A DNA stretch of 6,612 nt from Anaerolineae bacterium (GCA_030598425.1 JAUVPY010000159.1:1-6612); one strand, 5' to 3'. Shown: positions 1 through 6,345, numbered from the stretch's first letter. The notes: generated by a model from the sequence alone, not told the origin. Program-made: numbers and translations.

Positions 1-290
1 AGCCGCGTGGTTACATGGTCCTCTACGGTGCTTCCAGTGGTCCGGCGCCCCCTCTCGATCCTCAAGTGCTGGTTGGTAAGGGGTCGCTTTTCCTGACGCG
101 ACCCAGCCTGGCGCATTACTCTGCCGACCGCGAAGAGATACTGCGACGATCTGGCGACCTGTTCGAATGGATGGCTGCCGGCCAGCTTCAAGTGCGAGTT
201 GATCAGGCGTACCCATTGGCCGACGCAGCCGAGTCGCACCGCTACCTGGAAGGCCGCAAGACGCGAGGCAAGCTGTTGTTGATACCCTAA
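1..290 (+). CDS. Quinone oxidoreductase / zinc-type alcohol dehydrogenase family protein, C-terminal part
   Basis: Only the last 96 codons are present; the frame is already open at base 3 (P-R-G-Y-M-V-L-Y-G), so the ATG at 15 is internal and not the start. The protein ends at TAA 288-290. The stretch GSLFLTRPSLAHY followed by a helix around EEILRR and the ending RKTRGKLLLIP is characteristic of NADPH:quinone reductases of the MDR superfamily, where it forms the end of the nucleotide-binding domain and the return to the catalytic domain. Family members are usually about 320 residues, so roughly two thirds lie outside the window. The family reduces quinones or related enones with NADPH in the cytosol. 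The gene converges on the ArsR-type gene. I see no hairpin-plus-T terminator of its own directly after the stop. Confidence 0.85.
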   Translation, partial: PRGYMVLYGASSGPAPPLDPQVLVGKGSLFLTRPSLAHYSADREEILRRSGDLFEWMAAGQLQVRVDQAYPLADAAESHRYLEGRKTRGKLLLIP

Positions 291-342
291 CGCGGTTTTC
301 TCGCCGTCACGATAGTTTGTCTCGTTACGAATTGATGAATTG

Positions 343-358
343 ACATATTTCTATATGT
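343..358. promoter_or_regulatory. AT-rich perfect inverted repeat, candidate ArsR-type operator
   Basis: ACATAT-TTCT-ATATGT is a perfect 6-bp inverted repeat with a 4-bp centre, lying between the two convergent genes. Its half TCTATATG (350-357) recurs at 754-761 in the promoter region of the ArsR-type gene. ArsR/SmtB repressors commonly bind AT-rich imperfect palindromes, so this could be a second binding site. No gene start lies near it, so a role is inferred only from the shared word. Confidence 0.3.
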
Positions 359-364
359 TGGTCC

Positions 365-387
365 AAAAAAGAAGAGCCATGTAGCTC
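365..387 (-). terminator. Rho-independent terminator of the ArsR-type gene
   Basis: Read on the minus strand, GAGC-TACATG-GCTC forms a 4-bp stem that a T·G pair extends to 5 bp around an ACAT loop, followed directly by TTCTTTTTT. It lies 15 bases past the stop codon of the ArsR-type gene. The stem is short, so the terminator may be weak. Confidence 0.6.
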
Positions 388-402
388 CAGCTTGAACCCT
401 GC

Positions 403-717
403 CTATGTCGTTTGAGGTGATGCGCCTGCATCGACCAAATCGACGTCTGGGGCATATTCCCGCACGATGACCCGGCAACAATTCGCAATCGCTTCTTGCC
501 TAAGCGTGTAGTACATCTGCTTGCCTTCGCGTCGAGTGTCCACCAGACCGGCCTGCTTGAGGATTTGTAAGTGGTGCGACACCGTTGGCTGGCTGATGTC
601 TCTTAGCTCAGTCACCAAATCGCTGACGCACAACTCACGGCAGCAGAGCAACCGCATTATCCTCTGGCGAGTCTCATCGGCTATGGCTTTTCCAAATGCA
701 ACCGGATCAGATGACAT
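403..717 (-). CDS. ArsR/SmtB-family winged-helix transcriptional repressor
   Basis: A 104-residue protein, the usual size for this family of dimeric metal- or stress-responsive repressors, which release their operator when the ligand binds. The order of elements fits: helix ADETRQRIMRLL (13-24), RELCVSDLV (27-35), recognition helix SQPTVSHHLQILKQAGLV (42-59), and wing TRREGKQMYYTLR (61-73). The segment around Cys30 aligns with the ELCVCDL metal site of classical ArsR, but the second Cys is Ser32 here. Further Cys pairs lie at 25-26 and 80-81, so ligand sensing by thiols is plausible but the ligand (As(III), other metals, oxidants) cannot be named. It has its own promoter, and a terminator follows it. 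No effector gene is adjacent in its transcription direction; the kinase gene lies 88 bp upstream on the same strand. Confidence 0.9.
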   Translation of the reverse strand: MSSDPVAFGKAIADETRQRIMRLLCCRELCVSDLVTELRDISQPTVSHHLQILKQAGLVDTRREGKQMYYTLRQEAIANCCRVIVREYAPDVDLVDAGASPQTT

Positions 718-727
718 ACGTTACGTC

Positions 728-787
728 TCTATATATAGATGATCTTAAATACGTCTATATGATACACCAATTTCCGTCGTTTGTCAA
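728..787 (-). promoter_or_regulatory. Promoter and overlapping operator of the ArsR-type gene
   Basis: On the minus strand the -35 box is a perfect TTGACA (782-787), followed by a 17-base spacer and the -10 box TATCAT (759-764). Transcription would begin near 752. Directly downstream are ATATAGA and TCTATAT arms separated by 14 bases, and a perfect 12-bp palindrome TCTATATATAGA at 728-739. An operator overlapping the -10 box and the transcription start is the classic position for autorepression by an ArsR/SmtB protein. The promoter boxes are seen directly; the operator role is inferred. Confidence 0.7.
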
Positions 788-805
788 GAGGCTGATGTTG
801 GTTGT

Positions 806-2056
806 TCAGGGCTTAGGCAGCGTGAAGAAGAAGCGCGTCCCCTCGCTTGGGGAACTTTCGACCCCGACGCGACCCCCGTGCGCTTCCACAATCCCTTTGG
901 CGATCGCCAGACCCAACCCAGACCCACCGGTGTCTCGGCTGCGCGATTTCTCACCTCTGTAGAACTGATCAAAGATGTGCGGCAGGTCTCTCGGATTTAT
1001 CCCCTCGCCGGTGTCGCGCACCTCTACCTGCACGCCTTCTGCTACCCCGAGGGCCAATATCTGCACGGTCCCGCCGGCCGGCGTATGCTGCAAGGCGTTG
1101 CTGACCAAATTAGCTAACACCCGCCCGATTTTCCCTGCATCCATGCAGACCGGATCTATGCCGGGTTCGACGCTTCCCTCCAGCGTTACGTCCTGTTGGG
1201 TCGCCAAGGCCGAGAAGGATTCGAGCGTGTCAGAGATCAGATCGGAGATCGAATTGGGGTGCTGTTCGAGCCCCAAGCCTCCCGCGTCCAACTCAGCCAT
1301 CTCAAACAGATCATCAATCAGTGCAGACAGCGAGCGGATCTGGCGCTGCGCCGTCTGCAAGTAACGTTGTACGGTGGTCGGGTCGTCCACGACACCATCG
1401 GCCAGGGCTTCCAGGAGGACCCGGATCGAGGTCAATGGCGTGCGCAAATCGTGTCCAACCCAGGCGACCAGGTCGCGTCGTAAAGTGTCTAGCTCGCGCT
1501 GCTTGCGCGCCGCCGCCTCAAGCTGCTCTGCCATCTCGTTGAAGGTGTGGGCCAGCTCAGCCATTTCGTTCCGGCCAGTCACCGGAACACGCACGTTCAA
1601 GTTTCCCTGAGCGATCTCTTTGGCAGCCTGATTGAGTATCAAAATCTCATCCGTAAGCGCTGCAGAGAAAAAGTAACCCAGCGACATAGCGATGCCACCT
1701 GCGAACAGGAGCAGCACCGTGGCCAACAACAGGTCGTGCTGACTGGCAAACATTAACCGTGCTGTCACCCAGACATTTATGAACGTCAAGACGCTGGAGA
1801 GGGCATAGCCGCCCAGCAGGATCCAACTGATGTGCGGAGAACGGCTGATCCAACCTGTACGATAGGCACCATATCCTGCCGCCACCGAAACCAAGGCGGT
1901 TATGGTTAGGAAGGCGGCCATGGCACCTATCTCGCTCACCGGTGGGTGCATCAGCACATAAAAAATCGCGAGTGCCAGCGCAACTGTAAGTGCCACGCCG
2001 CCAGCGAAGAGCAGCGGCAGGGACACAGGCCGGCGACGGGTCATCACACTGTCCAT
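806..2056 (-). CDS. Membrane sensor histidine kinase (HAMP-HisKA-HATPase)
   Basis: A 416-residue kinase of a two-component system. Four hydrophobic segments (about 13-36, 44-66, 78-101 and 107-131) are joined by short loops, so there is no large extracytoplasmic sensor domain and sensing is probably within or near the membrane. A HAMP linker follows (about 132-184; NVRVPVTGRNEMAELAHTFN). The phosphoacceptor motif is GHDLRTPLTS with His202. The ATP-binding domain has the N box (NLVSNALQH, Asn316/Asn320), G1 box (DTGEGI, Asp348), F box (IFDQFYRG) and G2 box (GGSGLGLAIAKGIVEAHGG). All key residues are present, so it should be active. The start is supported by AGGGGTG about 5 bases before the ATG. 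It lies 76 bp downstream of the response regulator gene on the same strand, probably in one operon. It ends in TGA, showing that UGA acts as stop here. Confidence 0.95.
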   Translation of the reverse strand: MDSVMTRRRPVSLPLLFAGGVALTVALALAIFYVLMHPPVSEIGAMAAFLTITALVSVAAGYGAYRTGWISRSPHISWILLGGYALSSVLTFINVWVTARLMFASQHDLLLATVLLLFAGGIAMSLGYFFSAALTDEILILNQAAKEIAQGNLNVRVPVTGRNEMAELAHTFNEMAEQLEAAARKQRELDTLRRDLVAWVGHDLRTPLTSIRVLLEALADGVVDDPTTVQRYLQTAQRQIRSLSALIDDLFEMAELDAGGLGLEQHPNSISDLISDTLESFSALATQQDVTLEGSVEPGIDPVCMDAGKIGRVLANLVSNALQHTPAGGTVQILALGVAEGVQVEVRDTGEGINPRDLPHIFDQFYRGEKSRSRDTGGSGLGLAIAKGIVEAHGGRVGVESSPSEGTRFFFTLPKP

Positions 2057-2073
2057 AAGTCACCCCTGAAACG

Positions 2074-2127
2074 TATTGCGTGCTGCGTATCGTGCAGAGT
2101 CTAATGCGCAACACGCAGTACGCAGTA
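2074..2127. repeat. Inverted heptamer-repeat element between regulator and kinase genes
   Basis: Two 23-base arms (2074-2096 and 2105-2127) are complementary at 18 positions, with wobble pairs at several others, around an 8-base loop. Each arm is itself made of degenerate heptamers of the type CGTACTG / CGTGTTG / CGTATTG in tandem. The element sits wholly in the 76-bp gap between the two genes and would be transcribed as a long hairpin in the shared mRNA. There is no T tract, so it is not a typical terminator. It resembles dispersed palindromic repeats known in many bacterial genomes; whether it is repeated elsewhere cannot be seen here. Confidence 0.65.
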
Positions 2128-2132
2128 GACTT

Positions 2133-2822
2133 CTATGGTTCAAACTTATAACCCACCCCCCACACCGTTTGAATGTGATGCGGGTGAGAGGGGTCGGTTT
2201 CGATCTTCTCCCGTAGACGGCGCACGTGAACCGTGACCGTGCTGGGGTCTACATACTCTGTCAGGCCCCACACCAAATCCAGCAACTGGTCACGATTGAA
2301 TACCTGGCGTGGGTGACGGGCCAGCACCCACAGCAAGTCGAATTCCTTGGCTGTCAGTGACTTCTCATCGCCAGCCACTTCGACCAGGCGGGTCTTGGGG
2401 TCAATACACAGGTCGTCGAAGACCAGCGGACGCTCTGCCCCGGTAGGGCCCGGGCCACGAGTTCGGCGCAGTACGGCCTTTACGCGGCTGACCAGTTCCT
2501 GCGGGCTAAAAGGTTTTACGACGTAATCGTCGGCACCCATCTCCAATCCCGCAATGCGGTCCGCCTCCTCTCGCCGCGCGGTTAGCATGATAATTGGGGT
2601 ATCACCCTCAGCACGAAGGCGTCGCGTAATTTCCAGGCCGTCCACTTCGGGCAGCATAAGGTCCAGTATCACCAGATCTGGTGGTCCCTTCTCCAAGGCG
2701 TCTAGGGCCTCCTGACCGTCGCGAGCGACCGTCACCTGATACCCGGCGCGTCTCAGATAGATGCTGACTACTTCGCTGATGCTGGGTTCGTCGTCTACTA
2801 CTAGTATGGTTGGTTCGTTCAT
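2133..2822 (-). CDS. OmpR/PhoB-family DNA-binding response regulator
   Basis: A 229-residue regulator, the normal size for the family. The receiver domain (about 4-118) has the acidic pair Asp10/Asp11, phosphoacceptor Asp54 (VILDLMLP), Thr81 (MLTAR) and Lys103-Pro104 (VVKPFSP). The C-terminal winged-helix domain (about 131-227) has the hallmarks LTAKEFDLLWVLARHP, RDQLLDLVWG, TVTVHVRRLREKIE and IQTVWGVGYKF. The start is supported by GAGGA seven bases before the ATG. Phosphorylation by the kinase encoded just downstream should promote dimerisation and binding to direct-repeat DNA sites. The gene is transcribed away from the DUF3179 lipoprotein gene, which makes that gene and its own operon candidate targets. 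The stimulus is unknown. Confidence 0.96.
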   Translation of the reverse strand: MNEPTILVVDDEPSISEVVSIYLRRAGYQVTVARDGQEALDALEKGPPDLVILDLMLPEVDGLEITRRLRAEGDTPIIMLTARREEADRIAGLEMGADDYVVKPFSPQELVSRVKAVLRRTRGPGPTGAERPLVFDDLCIDPKTRLVEVAGDEKSLTAKEFDLLWVLARHPRQVFNRDQLLDLVWGLTEYVDPSTVTVHVRRLREKIETDPSHPHHIQTVWGVGYKFEP

Positions 2823-3172
2823 GGCATAGTCCTCATTGTGCTCTTATGCTAATCCGAAATCCTTACAGGCTGATTACGGATCGGCTCGCCCTCAACAGAC
2901 GTCATCCGCCTTCAAAACCTGATCGCTGGCTTACTCTGAAACATAGCAATTCTTTGGCGATTAGGCAAGTTTTGATGATGATGCGGCCGGGGTCCTTAGG
3001 TCGATTACTACGCGAGAACTATGCCCTCAATTATGATATCGTGTAAGATTTTCGTAACACTTGTCCTGTAACCTTACCGATAGACGTCAGCACGGCAGGG
3101 GTCTCTGACTGCGCAGTGGCGCACCGGTTGGCTGACTGGCACGAGTTATTGAGCATAATAAGGGGCAGATGG
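2823..3172. promoter_or_regulatory. Divergent intergenic region between the response regulator and the DUF3179 gene
   Basis: 350 bp without a credible gene. It must hold the promoters of both divergent transcription units, but I could not identify convincing -35/-10 pairs for either; CATAAT at 3154-3159 is a weak candidate for the lipoprotein gene. GTAA words stand out: GTAAG at 3043-3047 and GTAAC at 3054-3058 are spaced by exactly 11 bp, a third GTAAC is at 3068-3072, and CCTGTAA occurs upstream of both genes (minus strand within 2861-2869; plus strand 3065-3071). An 11-bp direct repeat fits an OmpR-family binding site, though this is inference. The remaining stretch 2870-3040 shows nothing I can name. 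Confidence 0.35.
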
Positions 3173-4786
3173 ATGGGATATTGTGTCGAGCGCTTCAAAC
3201 AAAAGGGCACCGCGCTGGGGATGTATGTGATGGGAGGTGTCTTGGCGTTAGGGCTGGCGGCCTGTGCGCCGGTCCCCGCTAGCCTTCCTTCCACCCCGAA
3301 GCCCCCCACACCCTTGTCAAAAGAGGAGGCGGTCGCCGCCGAGACGGCTACCAGAGTGCCGGTTGATTCGGGGTTGGAGGCATCGCCAACGCCGACCTTG
3401 GCCACAGAAGAGACCTTGACTGGCGACTCGTTGAACCACGTAGCTTTGTTAGATAACGTCTTGTACGGCCGAGTCAGTCCCGAGGAGGCCCAAGCTATTC
3501 TGGAGCAAATCGGCGCCTCAGGCGATACCCGTTTTGTGGCGGGTTTGATCGAAACGCTGCGCTATCAGCGTAACCTGAGCGAGGACATTGCACGGGCCCT
3601 CAATGAGCTGACTGATCAGGACTTACCCGCCGATTGGTTTGAGTGGGTCGAGTGGGCCGGCAAACATCCTGAAATCGAGAGCTTCCCCGGTTATGAAGGC
3701 TGGAAAGCCGTGCTTTACTCTAACATTGACCCAAATTTCCTGCGTTTTCTCTATCCGGGCGTGGAGATTGCCGCCGGCTCTCGAGTTGAGGAAATTGTAT
3801 GGGGAGGAGTGTCGGTAGATGGCATCCCCGCCTTGGATAACCCGAGTATGGTCGACCCCAGCGAAGCTGACTACCTGGTCCCCCACGAGCGTGTCTTCGG
3901 CGTGAGCATTAATGGCGATACACGTGCTTACCCAGCCCGTTTTCTGGATTGGCACGAAATGTTTAACGACGTCGTGGGGGGTGAGCCGGTCTCTTTGGCC
4001 TATTGAACGCTATGCGGTGCAGCGGTGCTGTACAAGACCAGTATCGACGAGAGCCAGTTGCCTGAAGGCTATAGCCTGAGCGGTGGCACAGGAAATTATC
4101 CGATCACGAAAGACCACTTGACGTTTGGCTCATCGGGATTCCTTTATCGAAGCAACAAGCTGATGTATGACCGCAAAACGGACACGCTATGGCACCAAAT
4201 GTGGGGCACGCCGGCTTTTGGGGCACTGGTCGGCAGTGGTATCGAATTGGAGCGATTGCCGGTCACTCTAACCACCTGGGAAGCCTGGTACGCCGAACAT
4301 CCCGAAACCCAAGTGATGAACTTTGATACAGGCTTTGTGCGCGATTACAGAGTGGGGGCCGCTTACGCAGATTATTTTGACAGCCCCGATACGATGTTCC
4401 CCGTCTGGCAGCGCAGCCAGGCCTTGCCGACCAAAACTTGGGTCTTCGCCCAATTGATCGATGATCAGCCCAAAGCCTATCCTTTGTCCGAATTGAAAGA
4501 CGCTCTGGTTGTGAACGACACTCTAGCCGGGCAAAACCTGGTTGTCGTTCTCGAAGACGGGGGGCACGGGGCCAGAGCCTTTGAGCGCGGAGAGCATACC
4601 TTTGCACCGGCTTCTACAGAAACTACGACGGTCATCGTGGATGAAACCGGCGCATCCTGGCAGGTGACTGAAACGGCGTTGATCGCTGAGAATGGAGAGG
4701 AACTGCCAAGGTTGCCGGGTCATATGGCCTTCTGGTTCGGCTGGTACCAATTCTATCCCCAAACCTTGATCTATGGGCAGCCGTAG
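3173..4786 (+). CDS. DUF3179 lipoprotein, predicted selenoprotein (in-frame UGA read as selenocysteine)
   Basis: I annotate one 537-residue protein across TGA 4004-4006. The ATG at 3173 is preceded by AAGGGG at a 7-base spacing and begins a lipoprotein signal: basic segment (ERFKQKG), hydrophobic core, and lipobox LAAC with lipidated Cys31. A Pro/Thr/Ser-rich tether and a mostly helical region (about 70-180) follow. The DUF3179 domain is clear on both sides of the TGA: DGIPALDNPS, FGVSINGDTRAYP, DWHEMFNDVVGGEPVSLAY before it, then TLCGAAVLYKT, FGSSGFLYRSNKLMYDR and TDTLWHQ after it. Family members have YCPLCG at the junction, so the TGA (residue 278) replaces the first Cys and gives U-T-L-C with Cys281. 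A SECIS-like hairpin follows at once. The function of DUF3179 is unknown; the U-x-x-C centre suggests thiol/selenol redox chemistry on the outer face of the membrane. If the TGA is not recoded, this is a pseudogene whose first part ends at 4006. The gene ends with TAG followed immediately by TGA. Confidence 0.8.
4004..4033 (+). promoter_or_regulatory. Sec UGA codon and bacterial SECIS-like hairpin
   Basis: After TGA 4004-4006, GTGCAGC (4017-4023) pairs with GCTGTAC (4027-4033): seven pairs, one of them G·U, closing a GGU loop at 4024-4026. The loop begins 17 nt after the UGA. Bacterial SECIS elements, bound by the elongation factor SelB, lie in the reading frame just after the UGA and have a short stem with G (often GGU) at the start of the apical loop, at about this distance; E. 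coli fdhF is the model. The lower helix is weak here (AUGC 4012-4015 with GUAU 4041-4044 is possible), which is common outside E. coli. The pairing is seen directly; the function is inferred. Confidence 0.7.
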
Positions 4787-4997
4787 TGACCGTTCGAGAT
4801 CAAACTCAGGGCGCAGAGGACATGGTAAGATGATAAAATGTTGACTTACGGCTTCCTAACCGCAAGTCAACGAGCTAGAGGGTGCACGAACGATCCTTCG
4901 GTGCGTAAGTGAGGACTGAAGCAGAGGGCACGAAAAAGCCCGAAAGGCACGAAAGGAACAACCAGACAAGAAATGTGGAAAGGTCTGTCTCGATTCT
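4787..4997. other. Intergenic spacer between the DUF3179 gene and the insertion sequence
   Basis: No gene is seen here. It contains a strong hairpin (4840-4871), a second imperfect one (GCACGAA 4884-4890 with TTCGGTGC 4897-4904, one bulge), and short direct repeats GGCACGAAA at 4927-4935 and 4946-4954 with a related CCCGAAA between them. Such low-complexity words look like decayed intergenic repeats. I see no clear function. Confidence 0.5.
4840..4871. repeat. 12-bp inverted repeat (hairpin) downstream of the DUF3179 gene
   Basis: GTTGACTTACGG (4840-4851) and CCGCAAGTCAAC (4860-4871) are complementary at 11 of 12 positions around an 8-base loop. It lies 53 bp after the DUF3179 stop. No T tract follows on the plus strand, so it is not a canonical terminator for that gene, although it could stall RNA polymerase or protect the mRNA 3' end. 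On the minus strand it is followed by ATTTTATC, but no gene there needs it. Confidence 0.6.
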
Positions 4998-5020
4998 GGC
5001 TCTTTGAGCTTTTGTGGGGT
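4998..5020 (+). repeat. Left terminal inverted repeat of the insertion sequence
   Basis: Begins GGCTCTTTGAG and ends TGTGGGGT. It matches the reverse complement of 6323-6345 at 20 of 23 positions. Confidence 0.8.
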
Positions 5021-5040
5021 AAACACAAAGGCGGTACAAT
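5012..5040 (+). promoter_or_regulatory. Candidate transposase promoter
   Basis: TTGTGG (5012-5017), a 17-base spacer and TACAAT (5035-5040) make a plausible housekeeping promoter whose -35 box lies inside the left terminal repeat. Transcription would start near 5047, 27 bases before the transposase ATG. The -10 box is good and the -35 box matches the consensus at three positions only. Confidence 0.5.
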
Positions 5041-5063
5041 GAGCATAAAGAAATGACCCCACA
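5013..5063 (+). repeat. Inverted repeat that may occlude the transposase start on read-through mRNA
   Basis: TGTGGGGT (5013-5020) and ACCCCACA (5056-5063) are perfect 8-bp complements. The right arm ends ten bases before the ATG, in the ribosome-binding zone. An mRNA started at the internal promoter lacks the left arm, while one entering from outside would carry both arms. This resembles the protection against external transcription known for IS10 and IS50; its action here is inferred. Confidence 0.4.
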
Positions 5064-5073
5064 GAAATGAGCG

Positions 5074-6323
5074 ATGTCAAAAACAATATACGCCACCGAG
5101 GATGACCTCAATCGATACAGAAGTTTGACCGAGACCTTACAATTGCAGGATCTATGCGTCGTGGGTCAAGAATTTCATGAAGATGATACTCGCTTGATGC
5201 TATTGTGTGTGCCCCATTGGCCTGTGTCTATCTGCCCCGACTGCGGTCAGGTCTGCACCGAAATCCACGATTATCCGAAACAACGGACAATCCACGATAG
5301 CCCCATCCGGGGTTGCCAGACAGTTCTGGTGTTCGACAGTCGTCGGTTTGATTGTGAGCACTGTCAACGGTCCTTCACCGAGCCAATCCGTGATGTGGTT
5401 CCTGACTGCACTTATACCTATCGGTTGATGGTCGAACTGGCCAATCCAAGACGTAAGCAAGACGTGGCCACATTGGCGACTACTTATGGTCTGGGCTACA
5501 AACTGGTCGAAAGTATTTTGCTCAAGGCGGCTCAGCGTAAAGTAGAGGCTCGCAGTCAGGCACCGGTTCAGGTTAAGCAGTTAGGGGTCGATGAGATCGC
5601 TAATCGCAAAGGGCAAGGCGACTATGTCTTGGTTTTGACCGACCTACAACGACGCATTTTGCTGGACGTTTTGCCAGATCGCAAGCAACAGACCCTGATT
5701 GACTGGTTGAAAGCACCACCGCCTGGCATCAATCTGTCGCAGTTGGAGGCTGTCGCGACTGATTTGTGGGCTCATTACCGTCAAGCCGTGCAGACCGTCT
5801 ATCACCACGTCATCGTCGTAGCGGATCGTTTCCACGTCGTCCAAAACTTAAATGAAACCATTCACAAAATCCGACGTGACTTTCAGCGTCAAGCCAGCAG
5901 TGATGAAGAACGATGCCAACTGAAAGGCTTGCGTTACGTGTTGATCAAAGACCAGTCCAAGTTGAAACAGACAGAAAGGGCCCGGCTGGAGCAGTTGCAG
6001 CAAACCCATCCAGAGCTTTATCAACTATGGGTGTTACGTCAACGGTTGCACGATTGGTACGAAATCGACACAACCCCGCAGTTAGCCCAGGTGTCCTTAC
6101 AAACTTGGATCGAGGATGCCACTGCTTTGGGCTTAACCCACCTGGATAAGTTTTGCCAGACCTTAACCAATTGGCAAGTGGAAATCGTAAATTTTTTTCG
6201 AATCGCATCACCAGTGGTTTTGTCGAAGGTATGAACAGCAAAATCAGATTGCTGAAGCGAATTGCTTTTGGCATCCCTAACTTTCAACATTTCAGGCTGC
6301 GTATGATTTGGGCTTGTGGCTAA
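5074..6323 (+). CDS. ISL3-family transposase, interrupted by a -1 frameshift at a T run
   Basis: A DDE transposase that cuts and joins the ends of its own element. The N-terminal zinc-binding part has C54-P-D-C57 and C94-E-H-C97, followed by a helix-turn-helix region (about 125-155). Catalytic Asp173 (GVDEI) and Asp251 (VVADRFHVVQNLN) are present. The first frame stops at TGA 6232-6234 after 386 residues, ending in an unrelated tail after NFF. Moving back one base at the T run 6192-6198 gives SNRITSGFVEGMNSKIRLLK (376-395) and an end at TAA 6321-6323. This restores the conserved ISL3 C-terminus with the catalytic Glu385 and a normal length of 416. The site reads A-AAT-TTT-TTT in the first frame, compatible with ribosomal slippage, but a one-base deletion in a homopolymer is equally possible. 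The 386-residue product alone would lack the third catalytic residue. The ATG at 5074 has only a weak ribosome-binding site. Confidence 0.85.
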
Positions 6324-6345
6324 CCCCACAATACCTCAGAGAGCC
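6323..6345 (-). repeat. Right terminal inverted repeat of the insertion sequence
   Basis: Read on the minus strand it begins GGCTCTCTGAGG and ends TGTGGGGT, matching the left repeat at 20 of 23 positions. It overlaps the final base of the TAA that ends the extended transposase frame. Confidence 0.8.

Larger units (their letters stand above)
4998..6345 (+). mobile_element. ISL3-family-like insertion sequence, about 1.35 kb
   Basis: The element is bounded by 23-bp imperfect terminal inverted repeats and contains a single transposase gene filling nearly all of it, which is the ISL3 layout. The right repeat overlaps the last base of the extended transposase stop codon. ISL3 elements normally create 8-bp target duplications, but the flanks (TCGATTCT on the left, GAAAAAAG on the right) do not match, so the copy is old, rearranged, or its ends need slight redefinition. 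It lies between the DUF3179 and archease genes. Confidence 0.8.

Noticed and set aside
2074..2127. Rho-independent terminator between regulator and kinase genes
   Set aside because: The hairpin is not followed by a T tract on the minus strand, and the kinase gene directly after it has no promoter that I can recognise.
2810..3046. Small plus-strand protein in the divergent region
   Set aside because: It begins inside the response regulator gene and has no recognisable domain; it is probably a chance frame.
3116..4006. A complete protein ending at TGA 4004-4006, followed by a separate gene starting at GTG 4025
   Set aside because: Both pieces are in the same frame and together form one DUF3179 domain, with the break inside its conserved Cys motif. 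The GTG at 4025 is an internal Val codon within LCGAAVLY. The ATG at 3116 lacks a ribosome-binding site and would place 19 odd residues before the signal peptide.
4004..4006. UGA read as Trp or Gly by a genome-wide alternative genetic code
   Set aside because: The kinase gene ends in TGA at its family-typical C-terminus, TGG serves as Trp throughout, and no other real gene in the window has an internal TGA in place of an amino acid.
4840..4871. Terminal inverted repeat or terminator
   Set aside because: It does not match the ends of the insertion sequence, and no T run follows it on the plus strand.
4856..5111. Small minus-strand proteins upstream of the transposase
   Set aside because: They are antisense to the insertion sequence end and the repeat-rich spacer, have biased composition, and show no recognisable domain or ribosome-binding site.
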